Positions 8,101 through 16,976 of a DNA stretch of 64,000 nucleotides are shown here, in pieces. Source of the stretch: Candidatus Pristimantibacillus lignocellulolyticus (GTDB lineage Bacteria; Bacillota; Bacilli; Paenibacillales; Paenibacillaceae); NCBI GenBank assembly GCA_023639215.1, contig CP097899.1, positions 3,902,001 to 3,966,000 of the forward strand, in the 5' to 3' direction. The notes under the pieces were generated by a model. The model worked only from the letters and a program-made list of their open reading frames with translations, did not search any database and had not been told where the DNA came from. Each line of letters opens with the position of its first letter. The stretch's first letter is position 1. The position numbers and the translations under genes were made by a program.

Positions 8101-10203
8101 ATGCAACATCGTGTTGAAACGACGCTAGGTGGAAGAACACTTGTGTTAGAAACAGGTCGTTTGGCGAAGCAAGCTAATGCTGCCGTAATGGTAACATACG
8201 GAGAGACTGCAGTACTTTGTACTGTAACTGCTTCGACTGGACCAAAGGATTTGGATTTCTTCCCACTAACGGTAAACTATGAAGAACGTATGTACGCTGT
8301 AGGTAAAATCCCTGGAGGATTTATTAAACGTGAAGGTAGACCAAGCGAGAAAGCAATTCTATCTAGCCGTCTAACTGACCGTCCAATTCGTCCATTATTC
8401 CCAGAAGGTTTCCGTAATGATGTTCAAGTTGCTAACATCGTTATGTCAGTAGACCAAGATAATGCACCAGAGATTGCGGCTATGATTGGTACTTCAGCGG
8501 CATTAACAATTTCTGATGTACCTTTTGATGGTCCTATTGGTGGAGTAATTGTTGGTAGAATTAATGGCGAGTTCATTATTAACCCGACAATCGCTCAAAC
8601 TGAAGAATCTGATATCTACCTTGTCGTATCTGGTACAAAAGATGCGATTATGATGGTAGAAGCTGAAGCTAATGAAGTTTCTGAGCAAGTTGTACTTGAA
8701 GCGATTATGTTTGGTCATGATGCGATCAAGGAACTTATCAAAGCAATCGAAGAGCTTCGCGTACTTGCTGGTAAAGAAAAAATGCAAGTTATTCTTCATT
8801 CTGTTGATGAAAAAGCTAACGAAGCTGTTCGTGCATATGCAAGTGCTCGTCTTGTTGAAGCAGTGAAAATCGCTGAGAAGCATGCTCGTCAAGAAGCAAT
8901 CGATCTAGTTAACAGTGAAACTGTTGCTCATTTTGAAGAAGTATATGCAGAAACTCCTGAGTTAATTGCTGACGTGAAAGAAATTCTTTACGATATTGTA
9001 AAAGAAGAAGTTCGTCGTTTAATTACTCATGATAAAGTTCGTCCAGATGGTCGTGCATTAGGCGAAATTCGTCCAATTGAATGTGACGTTGCAATATTAC
9101 CTCGTACGCACGGTACAGGACTATTTACTCGTGGACAAACTCAAGCATTAAGTATTTGTACACTAGGTGCAATGGGTGACATTCAGATCTTGGATGGTGT
9201 CTCTTCTGAAACTACGAAACGTTTCATGCATCATTATAACTTCCCTCCATTTAGCGTTGGTGAAGCTAGACCACTTCGTCCTCCAGGACGTCGCGAAATT
9301 GGTCACGGTGCATTAGGTGAGAGAGCATTATCTAAAGTTATTCCTTCAGAAGCTGATTTCCCTTACACAATTCGTCTTGTATCAGAAGTACTTGAATCTA
9401 ATGGTTCAACTTCTCAAGCAAGTATTTGTGCAAGTACGTTAGCTATGATGGATGCTGGTGTACCGATTAAAGCTCCAGTTGCAGGTATCGCAATGGGTCT
9501 GATCAAAGACGGAGATCACTTCTCAGTTCTTTCTGATATTCAAGGTATGGAAGATCATCTTGGAGATATGGACTTTAAAGTTGCTGGTACTGCTGAGGGA
9601 ATTACTGCTATCCAAATGGATATCAAAATTTCTGGTATCGACCGTGATATCTTAACTCAAGCTCTTGACCAAGCAAAAGAAGGTCGTCTACATATTTTGG
9701 GTAAAATGATGGAAGTTATGACGACTTCTCGTCCTAAATTATCTAAATATGCACCGAAAATTGTAAGTATGAAAATCAACCCTGACAAAATTCGTGATGT
9801 TATTGGTGCTGGTGGTAAAATCATCAACAAGATCATTGAAGATACTGGTGTGAAAATCGATATTGAGCAAGATGGTACAGTATTCATCGCTTCATCTGAT
9901 GAAGAAATGATTCAAAAAGCGAGAGAGATTATCGAAGGTATTGTAAAAGTTGTTGTTGTTGGTGAAATTTACTTAGGTACTGTAAAACGTATCGAGAAAT
10001 TTGGTTGCTTTGTAGAAATTCTTCCTGGTAAAGATGGATTAGTTCATATTTCACAACTGTCAACTGATCGTGTAGCCAAATGCGAAGATGTTGTTGCTAT
10101 CGGTGATCAAATCACTGTTAAAGTAACTGAAATCGATCAACAAGGTCGTATTAACCTATCTCGTAAAGCGGTACTCGTTGCGGAAGAAGCTCCAAAAGCT
10201 TAG
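8101..10203 (+). CDS. pnp: Polyribonucleotide nucleotidyltransferase (PNPase)
   Basis: PNPase is a phosphorolytic 3'-5' exoribonuclease of mRNA decay, also able to polymerise tails. The 700-aa product shows two RNase-PH-like cores (for example GGFIKREGRPSEKA in the first, and FPYTIRLVSEVLESNGS in the second), a linking helical domain, a KH domain (IGAGGKIINKI, about residue 565) and a C-terminal S1 domain (VKRIEKFGCFVEI...GLVHISQLS). A strong AGGAGG site precedes the ATG. Position after rpsO is the conserved arrangement. Confidence 0.98.
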   Translation: MQHRVETTLGGRTLVLETGRLAKQANAAVMVTYGETAVLCTVTASTGPKDLDFFPLTVNYEERMYAVGKIPGGFIKREGRPSEKAILSSRLTDRPIRPLFPEGFRNDVQVANIVMSVDQDNAPEIAAMIGTSAALTISDVPFDGPIGGVIVGRINGEFIINPTIAQTEESDIYLVVSGTKDAIMMVEAEANEVSEQVVLEAIMFGHDAIKELIKAIEELRVLAGKEKMQVILHSVDEKANEAVRAYASARLVEAVKIAEKHARQEAIDLVNSETVAHFEEVYAETPELIADVKEILYDIVKEEVRRLITHDKVRPDGRALGEIRPIECDVAILPRTHGTGLFTRGQTQALSICTLGAMGDIQILDGVSSETTKRFMHHYNFPPFSVGEARPLRPPGRREIGHGALGERALSKVIPSEADFPYTIRLVSEVLESNGSTSQASICASTLAMMDAGVPIKAPVAGIAMGLIKDGDHFSVLSDIQGMEDHLGDMDFKVAGTAEGITAIQMDIKISGIDRDILTQALDQAKEGRLHILGKMMEVMTTSRPKLSKYAPKIVSMKINPDKIRDVIGAGGKIINKIIEDTGVKIDIEQDGTVFIASSDEEMIQKAREIIEGIVKVVVVGEIYLGTVKRIEKFGCFVEILPGKDGLVHISQLSTDRVAKCEDVVAIGDQITVKVTEIDQQGRINLSRKAVLVAEEAPKA

Positions 10204-10232
10204 TTGAATGATATTTGAATATCAATACGATG

Positions 10233-10262
10233 AAGAGTCAGATTAGATCTGTCTCTTTTTTT
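10233..10262 (+). terminator. Intrinsic terminator after pnp
   Basis: AAGAGTCAGA (10233-10242) pairs with TCTGTCTCTT (10248-10257) with one mismatch and runs into a T tract at 10256-10262. Confidence 0.8.
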
Positions 10263-10356
10263 GTGTTATGTACATATTTGCAGCATCTCACTCATAACAT
10301 GTACTACAGATACGCTTGTACAAGTGTATGCAGTAAATGGTGCAGGAGTGAGAAAA

Positions 10357-11367
10357 GTGAAAATTCAGTGGTGGAAAAAGGCCTCTTTTATCGTAGCGAG
10401 TACGTTGGCGCTTGTCATTTTTATAAAAATTAATGGGAATCTGTCTAGTTTCATAAATCATGTACAGGAACAAGATGCGGTCTATACCTTCATGCAAGTG
10501 AACCGTTCTGAAGCAGAAAAGAAAGAACTATATGCTCAGATCGTGGCAGAAGCAGGCAATCATAAGGAAGAGCCGATTGATGCACGGATAGATCGAGTAT
10601 TTCATGCCATTCCTGGTTACAACGGTGTTGAGGTAGATATTGAAAAAACATATGAGTACAATTTACAAATGGTACGTGGAGAAAAAATAAGATTTATATA
10701 CAAAAATACGGTACCATCTATTAATCTTGAAGATTTAGGAAACCATCAAATATACAAAGGGAATCCTAATAAAAAAATGATTGGTTTTATGATTAATGTT
10801 GCGTGGGGTAATGAGTATATAGATTCTATATTAAGTTCACTAGAAGCAGAGCGAGTACATGCAACATTTTTTTTAGATGGGTCATGGCTTAGTAAAAACA
10901 AAGATATTGCTATAAAGATTCAAAATGCGGGTCATGAGCTGTCTAATCATGCTTATTCTCATCCGGATATGGCTAATTTATCTCGTTCAGAGCAAGAGAA
11001 ACAAATTACTCGTACTGAGGAATTATTGAAAGAAATAAATGTTGATAATAAATGGTTTGCACCACCATCGGGATCATTTAATCAAGCAACGATACAAGTT
11101 GCAAGAGATCAAGGATTATTAACAGTACTATGGACGATTGACACCATTGACTGGAAAAAACCACCAGCATCGTTGATTGTATCTCGTGTCACATCGAAAT
11201 TAGAACCAGGCGCATTAATATTGATGCATCCTACGGACTCTACGGCTACAGCATTACCTGAAATGATTAAAAGTATTAAGGCTCAAGGATACTCAATAGG
11301 TACTGTAAGTGATACGCTATCTTCTGAACGACTGCAGGATACAGTTGAGGGAGTAGATATATTCTGA
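10357..11367 (+). CDS. ylxY: YlxY-type polysaccharide deacetylase-family protein
   Basis: A NodB/carbohydrate-esterase-4 domain protein anchored by one N-terminal membrane segment (WWKKASFIVASTLALVIFI). The metal-binding H-x3-H motif is present in SNHAYSHPD, and later motifs (FAPPSGSFN, WTIDTIDW, ILMHP) fit the fold. The usual first motif with the catalytic Asp pair (TFDD) is replaced by INVAWGNEY, so deacetylase activity is doubtful. GTG at 10357 is chosen because GGAG lies 8 bases upstream; the open frame extends further 5' without a ribosome site. It lies between pnp and the M16 peptidase as ylxY does in B. subtilis. Confidence 0.88.
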   Translation: MKIQWWKKASFIVASTLALVIFIKINGNLSSFINHVQEQDAVYTFMQVNRSEAEKKELYAQIVAEAGNHKEEPIDARIDRVFHAIPGYNGVEVDIEKTYEYNLQMVRGEKIRFIYKNTVPSINLEDLGNHQIYKGNPNKKMIGFMINVAWGNEYIDSILSSLEAERVHATFFLDGSWLSKNKDIAIKIQNAGHELSNHAYSHPDMANLSRSEQEKQITRTEELLKEINVDNKWFAPPSGSFNQATIQVARDQGLLTVLWTIDTIDWKKPPASLIVSRVTSKLEPGALILMHPTDSTATALPEMIKSIKAQGYSIGTVSDTLSSERLQDTVEGVDIF

Positions 11368-11395
11368 TATAGTTGAATCATTGATTATTTTTGTT

Positions 11396-11521
11396 TATGC
11401 TTACGAAGTAACTTTTCGTTACTAGTAGTCATTCAAGAAGAAACGAAAATTTTGCATATGCTTACGAAGTAACTTTTCGTTACTAGAAGTCATTAAAGAA
11501 TAAACGAAAAGTTTTAGGAGG
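11396..11521 (+). repeat. Tandem 61-bp leader-hairpin repeat before the M16 peptidase
   Basis: Two near-identical units begin at 11396 and 11457 (TATGCTTACGAAG...). In the second unit AACTTTTCGTT (11471-11481) pairs perfectly with AACGAAAAGTT (11503-11513), and the unit ends in TTTTAGGAGG, the ribosome site of the next gene. The left arm can also fold locally as GTAAC-TTTTC-GTTAC. Related units lie before tepA and the M19 dipeptidase. Confidence 0.85.
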
Positions 11522-11528
11522 TTGCTTG

Positions 11529-12797
11529 GTGGAAAAGTACAAGCTTAGCAATGGCATGCGTGTCGTTGTCGAAAAAATTCCTACTGTTAGATCCGTCTCA
11601 ATTGGTATATGGGTAAAAAATGGCTCGCGTAATGAGACAGAACTTAATAATGGGATTTCACATTTTATTGAACATATGATGTTCAAAGGTACAGAGCAAC
11701 GAAGTGCGCGCGATATTGCTGATTTATTTGATGGTATTGGTGGTAACGTTAATGCGTTCACTTCGCGAGAGTATACTTGCTATTTTGCAAAAGTATTAGA
11801 TCAACATCTACCTCTAGCTGTAGATGCGCTTTCAGATATGTTCTTTAATTCACAAATGGATGAAGAAGAACTTGCTAAAGAACGCAATGTAATATTAGAA
11901 GAAATCTCGATGTATGAAGATACTCCAGATGATCGTGTCCATGATGAAGCTGCTAAAGCTGCCTATGGTAATGATCCTTTAGCTTATTCAATACTTGGTA
12001 CAGAAAAAACTTTGGCAAGTATGAATTCCAACACATTACTAGATTTTATGAAGGATCGATATACGATTGACAATATCGTCCTTAGTGTTGCTGGTAATGT
12101 TGAAGAAAACTCACTTTTAGATTTATTAGAAACTTACTTTGGTCATTACAAAAATAATGCACCAATCACAGATAGCATAGTAGTACCTACATTTGTTGGT
12201 GACTATTCTTTCTTTCAAAAGAAAACAGAACAGAATCATATTTGTATGTCATTCCCTGGCTGTGCATTAGGTGATCGATTGCAAAATGCGATGATCCTAC
12301 TGAATAATGCATTAGGTGGTGGGATGAGTTCGAGGTTGTTCCAAGTCATTCGTGAAGAAAGAGGATTAGCATACTCTGTCTATTCCTATCATAGTTCTGC
12401 AGCTGATTCTGGTCTATTCACGATCTATGCAGGAACAGCACCTAAGCAAACAAAGGATGTTGTTGATCTAACAATGGAACTTATGTATGAGGTTGGTCAA
12501 AAAGGATTGACTGATGCAGAAGTTGCTAGGGGTAAAGAACAATTAAAAGGTTCATTAATTTTGAATCTTGAAAGTACTAGTAGTCGTATGAACCGCAACG
12601 GGAAACATGAGCTGATGCTAGGAAAGCATAATTCTGTAGACACTTTATTAACTCGCATTGATAGCATTACAATGGATGAGATCAAAGAAGTAACTAAAAT
12701 GATGTTGTCGACTCCGTTTGCGATGTCAATGGTGGGGACTAATGATAAAGCAGTTGCTAAACTTAGGAGGGATCAGCTTGTTTCAAGTATTATTTAA
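11529..12797 (+). CDS. mlpA: M16-family zinc peptidase (MlpA/YmxG type)
   Basis: An insulinase/processing-peptidase-like zinc protease. The 422-aa product has the inverted zinc motif HFIEH at 45-49 with the downstream glutamate in EEISMYEDTPDD, and the C-terminal R/Y substrate motif around RGLAYSVYSYHS. GTG at 11529 is preferred over TTG at 11526 because AGGAGG at 11516-11521 is 7 bases away. In B. subtilis the homologue (mlpA/ymxG) sits in the same place. Its 3' end overlaps dut by 20 bases. The tandem leader repeat immediately upstream may regulate it. Confidence 0.93.
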   Translation: MEKYKLSNGMRVVVEKIPTVRSVSIGIWVKNGSRNETELNNGISHFIEHMMFKGTEQRSARDIADLFDGIGGNVNAFTSREYTCYFAKVLDQHLPLAVDALSDMFFNSQMDEEELAKERNVILEEISMYEDTPDDRVHDEAAKAAYGNDPLAYSILGTEKTLASMNSNTLLDFMKDRYTIDNIVLSVAGNVEENSLLDLLETYFGHYKNNAPITDSIVVPTFVGDYSFFQKKTEQNHICMSFPGCALGDRLQNAMILLNNALGGGMSSRLFQVIREERGLAYSVYSYHSSAADSGLFTIYAGTAPKQTKDVVDLTMELMYEVGQKGLTDAEVARGKEQLKGSLILNLESTSSRMNRNGKHELMLGKHNSVDTLLTRIDSITMDEIKEVTKMMLSTPFAMSMVGTNDKAVAKLRRDQLVSSII

Positions 12798-13221
12798 GCG
12801 TCTAGAAGGTAATGAAGATTTGGCTATTCCAAAACGTATGACAGAAGGTTCAGCAGGATTTGATCTTCAAGCTTCAGTTGCAGAACCAGTTGTTCTTGCT
12901 CCAGGGGAACGCAAACTTATCCCGACAGGCTTTGCGATGGCAATGCCAATTGAATTAGAAGCGCAAATTCGTCCACGCAGTGGACTAGCTTATAAGCATG
13001 GGATTACATGTCTGAATTCACCTGGTACAATCGATGCTGATTACCGTGGTGAGGTTAAAGTATTGCTGATCAACCATGGCCAAGAGCCATTTACGATTGA
13101 ACGTGGCGAGCGAATTGCTCAGATGCTATTCCAAATTGTTCCAAGCGTAACGATCGTTGAAGCAGATGAGCTTCCTGATACATTGCGCGGAGCTGGCGGT
13201 TTCGGACATACTGGCGTCTAA
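12778..13221 (+). CDS. dut: Deoxyuridine 5'-triphosphate nucleotidohydrolase (dUTPase)
   Basis: dUTPase hydrolyses dUTP to dUMP and PPi, keeping uracil out of DNA and feeding thymidylate synthesis. The five trimeric-dUTPase motifs are all visible: AGFDLQA, RPRSGLA, GTIDADYRGE, RIAQMLF and RGAGGFGHTG. TTG at 12778 follows AGGAGG (12765-12770) at good spacing and gives 147 aa, the normal size; the frame reaches back to 12718 inside mlpA without a ribosome site. It overlaps mlpA by 20 bases and ends at a terminator. Confidence 0.96.
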   Translation: MFQVLFKRLEGNEDLAIPKRMTEGSAGFDLQASVAEPVVLAPGERKLIPTGFAMAMPIELEAQIRPRSGLAYKHGITCLNSPGTIDADYRGEVKVLLINHGQEPFTIERGERIAQMLFQIVPSVTIVEADELPDTLRGAGGFGHTGV

Positions 13222-13254
13222 AGCTTAAATCGGACTTATTAGTCAAAACTTTCA

Positions 13255-13299
13255 AAGCATCTCTTTGTTACTTAATCAGTAGCGATGAGATGCTTTTTT
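13255..13299 (+). terminator. Intrinsic terminator after dut
   Basis: AAGCATCTC (13255-13263) pairs with GAGATGCTT (13287-13295), followed by a six-T run. Confidence 0.85.
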
Positions 13300-13676
13300 A
13301 TACTGAAGTATGATCGTAAATGTATAGTTTTGGCTTCGCTGCGAAAAATCATGAAGAGTGAAGTATCGAAGCGTTCGATAGATAATTTTTTATCGGACAA
13401 GATAGACCTTATTTCCCTCTGTGTATCTACTTTGTCTTTTTCGCAGACACCACAGCTCTTAATCGCTATTTTTCTGGCTGAAATGGTGCGCAAATGTACT
13501 AATAAGATCTATGGTGTCCGCTTAATTTACATAAGCCTTGAAAGTGGACTAGTAGCTGCATCTGTGTCCGCTGAAAGATTACTAGCTGTAAAATGCTCTA
13601 CATTAATTAACATCAAACCATTGCAAGTATCACATTATGATTGCTCATTACATATAGAGGGGACTGCATCTGGAAT
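13300..13676. other. Non-coding stretch with an imperfect inverted repeat
   Basis: No convincing gene is seen. A frame open from 13285 to 13680 starts inside the dut terminator, lacks a ribosome site and runs into the acetyltransferase start. GCAGACACCACAG (13443-13455) and CTATGGTGTCCGC (13509-13521) form an imperfect 13-bp inverted repeat about 53 bases apart, and a related GTGTCCGCT recurs near 13567. This resembles a degenerate intergenic palindrome. Confidence 0.5.
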
Positions 13677-14213
13677 ATGAGTAACAATAACATTTATCTA
13701 AAACATTTTGAATTAATGGATGCGAGAGCTCTACTTGACTTAACACTCAGAAACCGAGAGTTTTTGCAACCATTTGATCCGCTTAGGGACGAATCCCACT
13801 TTACACTTGAAGGGAAAGAGATTGAAATAACAAATAGTATACAAGGGTCAAAAACTGACCAATCATACATTTTTGGCATATTTCTTGAAGGGACGAATGA
13901 ACTTATTGGCAGAATAGCCTTAACTGGCGTAGCTCGAGGACCTTTTCAAAATGCATATTTGGGATATTACATTGATCAGAAACATAATGGGAAGGGCTAT
14001 GCAACAGCAGCAGTTAAGTTATGCGTGGCATATGCATTTAGTAAATTAGGCTTGCATCGTATTCAAGCAGGGGTTATGCCTAGAAACTTGCCATCAATCC
14101 GAGTGCTAGAAAAGGTAGGATTTAGATATGAAGGACTAGCAAAAGCATATCTTAAAATAAACAATGTATGGGAAGACCATAATTTATATGCAATCACTGC
14201 AGCGGCAGACTAG
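13677..14213 (+). CDS. GNAT-family N-acetyltransferase (RimJ/RimL-like)
   Basis: A 178-aa acetyl-CoA-dependent acyltransferase of the RimJ/RimL type, a group that includes ribosomal-protein N-terminal acetylases and amino-acid or antibiotic acetylases. Visible motifs: NIYLKHFELMDARALLDL at the start, the GRIALTGV strand, GYYIDQKHNGKGYATAAVKL with the acetyl-CoA loop, and RIQAGVMPRNLPSIRVLEKVGFRYEGLAK. ATG at 13677 gives the family length; AGAGGGGA lies about 14 bases upstream, a little far. The substrate cannot be told. It stands alone between two terminators. Confidence 0.88.
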   Translation: MSNNNIYLKHFELMDARALLDLTLRNREFLQPFDPLRDESHFTLEGKEIEITNSIQGSKTDQSYIFGIFLEGTNELIGRIALTGVARGPFQNAYLGYYIDQKHNGKGYATAAVKLCVAYAFSKLGLHRIQAGVMPRNLPSIRVLEKVGFRYEGLAKAYLKINNVWEDHNLYAITAAAD

Positions 14214-14246
14214 GACACTATTTTTCGTCCTAATCTGCCGCTGTCT
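14201..14246 (+). terminator. Strong terminator overlapping the GNAT stop codon
   Basis: AGCGGCAGACTAGGAC (14201-14216) pairs with GTCCTAATCTGCCGCT (14227-14242) with one mismatch, followed by a T-rich stretch. The stem includes the stop codon of the acetyltransferase gene. Confidence 0.88.
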
Positions 14247-14305
14247 CTTTTATTAGGAGTATTCGAAATTACAAGTAGTAACAAAAAACCATCATGCATG
14301 GATAT

Positions 14306-14335
14306 TCACCCATTAGCTAATAGACGCATACAATA
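14306..14335 (+). promoter_or_regulatory. Candidate sigma-K (mother-cell) promoter for dpaAB
   Basis: TCACC at 14306-14310 and CATACAATA at 14327-14335 are 16 bases apart, matching the sigma-K pattern (AC at -35, CATAnnnTA at -10). The -10 also fits sigma-E (CATACAnT). The predicted start near 14343 lies just ahead of the dpaA ribosome site. In B. subtilis dpaAB (spoVFAB) is sigma-K dependent. Confidence 0.65.
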
Positions 14336-14369
14336 CCTTATATTTTTGAGCCAGAAAGGAGTGTGCCTA

Positions 14370-15269
14370 ATGTTAACAGGCGTAAAAGTACTTCTACTTG
14401 GCGGCGATGCAAGGCAACTTGAAGTTATTCATAAGCTTTGTGAGCTGAATGCTCAAGTCACCGTATGTGGGTTTGATCAGAGAAAAGAGCTGAATCCACG
14501 CGCAGTAGCTGTAGATTTAGAGGTTAGTTCATTAGAGGACCTTGATGCATTGATCCTGCCAGCAGTTGGTCCTGATGATGATGGCTTTATTCAAACCGTT
14601 TTCAGCAGTGAAAGCTTACAATTAACAAAAGAATATTTGCTTGCCTTACCTAAGCATTGCACCATCTATACCGGAATTGCAAAATCGTACTTGAAACAAT
14701 TATGTAATGATGGTGGCTATCAGCTTGTTGAGTTGTTTGAACGTGATGACGTAGCAATCTACAACTCTATTCCTACAGCTGAAGGTGCCTTGATGATGGC
14801 GATTCAGCATACAGACATTACGATACATCGATCCAACTCTATGGTGTTAGGTTTTGGGCGAACAGGAATTACAATGGCGAGAACACTGCAAGCATTGGGG
14901 TCAAATGTTTATTTTGGAGTTAGACGTTCTGAGCAATATGCAAGAGCGTATGAAATGGGCTTCAATCCTTTTTATACAAAGGATCTTGAGCAATTTGTAG
15001 GTAATATTGACTTGCTTTTTAATACAATTCCGACTATGATAATCACAGCGCAAATAATCGAAAAACTACAAAAAAGTACGGTAATTATTGATCTCGCAAC
15101 AAAGCCAGGTGGAACAGACTTCCATTTTGCAGAGGAACGAGGCATGAAAGCTTTACTTGCTCCAGGCTTACCTGGCATCGTAGCCCCCAGAACTGCAGGT
15201 TTACTACTAGCAGATTGCTTAAGTCAATTGATACACACTGAATTGACGATGCGGAGGGATTTACGATGA
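14370..15269 (+). CDS. dpaA: Dipicolinate synthase subunit A
   Basis: DpaA (SpoVFA) with DpaB converts the lysine-pathway intermediate dihydroxy-tetrahydrodipicolinate to dipicolinic acid in the mother cell; the product is loaded into the spore core with calcium. The 299-aa protein has an N-terminal flavodoxin-like region (VLLLGGDARQLEVI) and a central Rossmann motif (VLGFGRTGITMARTLQALGS), as expected for a dehydrogenase-like subunit. ATG at 14370 follows AAAGGAG with 8-base spacing; in-frame starts upstream lack a site. It overlaps dpaB by 4 bases and lies directly upstream of asd-dapG-dapA, whose pathway provides its substrate. Confidence 0.96.
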   Translation: MLTGVKVLLLGGDARQLEVIHKLCELNAQVTVCGFDQRKELNPRAVAVDLEVSSLEDLDALILPAVGPDDDGFIQTVFSSESLQLTKEYLLALPKHCTIYTGIAKSYLKQLCNDGGYQLVELFERDDVAIYNSIPTAEGALMMAIQHTDITIHRSNSMVLGFGRTGITMARTLQALGSNVYFGVRRSEQYARAYEMGFNPFYTKDLEQFVGNIDLLFNTIPTMIITAQIIEKLQKSTVIIDLATKPGGTDFHFAEERGMKALLAPGLPGIVAPRTAGLLLADCLSQLIHTELTMRRDLR

Positions 15270-15853
15270 ATTGGGATGGATTAACAGTAGGTTATGCTTT
15301 ATCCGGGTCACATTGTACATTGGAAGAAATAATGCCTCAAATACAGCGATTTATTGATGCTGGAGCTAACGTAATTCCTATTGTTTCTAATACTTTATTA
15401 ACAATAGATACACGTTTTGGTACAGCAGAAAAATGGCGTAGTGAATTAACTCGTATTACTGGCAATGAGATTATTTCAACTATTGTTCAGGCAGAACCGC
15501 TGGGACCATCGAAAAAAATCGATGTGTTAACAATTGCGCCTTGTACAGGTAATACAACAAGTCGTTTAGCAAATGCAATTACTGATAGTGCAGTGCTTAT
15601 GGCAGCCAAATCGCAAATGCGTAATGGTCGCCCAATCGTAATTGCTATATCAACTAATGATGGCCTTGGATTGAATATGGCCAACATTGCGAAACTTCTT
15701 GTTACGAAAAACATTTATTTTGTGCCGTTCGGTCAAGACGATCCTATCAATAAGCCTAATTCATTAGTTGCTAGAATGGATCTTATTATGGAAGCCTGTG
15801 AGTCTGCCCTAAAAGGTCAGCAATTGCAACCAATGCTAATCGAACGGCATTAA
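15266..15853 (+). CDS. dpaB: Dipicolinate synthase subunit B
   Basis: DpaB (SpoVFB) is the flavoprotein-like partner of DpaA, related to the Dfp/UbiX flavoprotein fold. The 195-aa protein shows VGYALSGSHCTLEE near the N-terminus, the central TIAPCTGNTTSRLANAITDS nucleotide-binding segment, and RPIVIAISTNDGLG. It has a GGAGGG site inside the dpaA 3' end and an ATGA overlap with it, so the two subunits are probably translated together. Confidence 0.96.
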   Translation: MNWDGLTVGYALSGSHCTLEEIMPQIQRFIDAGANVIPIVSNTLLTIDTRFGTAEKWRSELTRITGNEIISTIVQAEPLGPSKKIDVLTIAPCTGNTTSRLANAITDSAVLMAAKSQMRNGRPIVIAISTNDGLGLNMANIAKLLVTKNIYFVPFGQDDPINKPNSLVARMDLIMEACESALKGQQLQPMLIERH

Positions 15854-15889
15854 TATATTAGCCATAGTATAGAGGGGAGAAGACATCAT

Positions 15890-16924
15890 ATGTCAAACCA
15901 AAAATTGTATAATTTAGCAGTAGTCGGAGCAACAGGAGCAGTAGGGGAACAAATTACTAAGTTGTTAGAGACAAGAGACTTCCCTATTAATGAAATTAAA
16001 TTTCTATCTTCAGCTCGTTCCGCTGGTAAGAAACTAACATTCAAAGGTGCTGAATATATTATTGAAGAGGCAACACCAGATAGTTTTGATGGTGTAGAAA
16101 TCGCTTTGTTCAGTGCTGGTGGCGATGTATCTAAAGTATTAGCTCCAGAAGCTGCAAAACGTGGCGCTGTATGTATCGATAATACGAGTGCATTCCGTAT
16201 GGATCCTAATACGCCGCTTGTTGTTCCAGAGGTTAACCCTGAACATATTGCTGCTCATAAAGGTATTATTGCTAATCCTAACTGTTCTACTATTCAAATG
16301 GTTGCTGCATTGAAACCATTACATGATCGCTATAGTATTAAACGCGTAATTGTATCTACTTACCAAGCGGTTTCAGGTGCTGGAGCAAGCGCGATTCGCG
16401 AAACACTTCGTCAAACAAGAGCAGTTCTTGACCAAGAAGAAGTTAATCCAGATGTACTACCTGTAGGTGGATTACCAGTTAAGCATCAAATTGCTTTTAA
16501 TGCGATTCCGCAAATTGATAAATTTACTGAAAATGGCTACACATATGAAGAAATGAAAATGACGAATGAAACGAAAAAAATTATGGGCGACGATTCTATT
16601 GAAGTTTCTGCTACTTGCGTTCGTATACCTGTAATTTATGGTCACTCAGAGTCTGTTTATGTAGAATTCAACAATCAATTTGAAGTTGAAGAAGTGAAGT
16701 CTTTACTTGAAAATGCTCCTGGTATTACTCTAGTAGATGACCCAACGAATCAACTTTACCCACTTGCTACAGAAGCAGCTGGTAAACCAGATGTATTTGT
16801 AGGTCGTATCAGACGTGATATTACAAGTGAAAAAGGTCTAAATATGTGGATTGTTTCTGATAATCTATTAAAAGGTGCTGCATGGAATGCAGTGCAAATT
16901 GCTGAGTATATTGCAAAAGGTTAA
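15890..16924 (+). CDS. asd: Aspartate-semialdehyde dehydrogenase
   Basis: Asd reduces aspartyl phosphate to aspartate semialdehyde, the branch point to lysine/diaminopimelate, threonine and methionine. The 344-aa protein has the NADP-binding VVGATGAVGEQ motif, the catalytic cysteine at 132 in NPNCSTIQ, and the RIPVIYGHSE segment near the substrate histidine. It is followed by dapG and dapA, the usual order. A GAGGGGAG site precedes the ATG. It can be read from the dpaAB transcript. Confidence 0.97.
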   Translation: MSNQKLYNLAVVGATGAVGEQITKLLETRDFPINEIKFLSSARSAGKKLTFKGAEYIIEEATPDSFDGVEIALFSAGGDVSKVLAPEAAKRGAVCIDNTSAFRMDPNTPLVVPEVNPEHIAAHKGIIANPNCSTIQMVAALKPLHDRYSIKRVIVSTYQAVSGAGASAIRETLRQTRAVLDQEEVNPDVLPVGGLPVKHQIAFNAIPQIDKFTENGYTYEEMKMTNETKKIMGDDSIEVSATCVRIPVIYGHSESVYVEFNNQFEVEEVKSLLENAPGITLVDDPTNQLYPLATEAAGKPDVFVGRIRRDITSEKGLNMWIVSDNLLKGAAWNAVQIAEYIAKG

Positions 16925-16976
16925 GCTACATCTTTCATCATCTTAGTCAGGCTTAATGTATTACGGAGGCGAAGTT

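Noticed and set aside
13285..13680. 131-codon open frame before the acetyltransferase
   Set aside because: It begins inside the dut terminator stem, has no ribosome site, and its composition is not protein-like.
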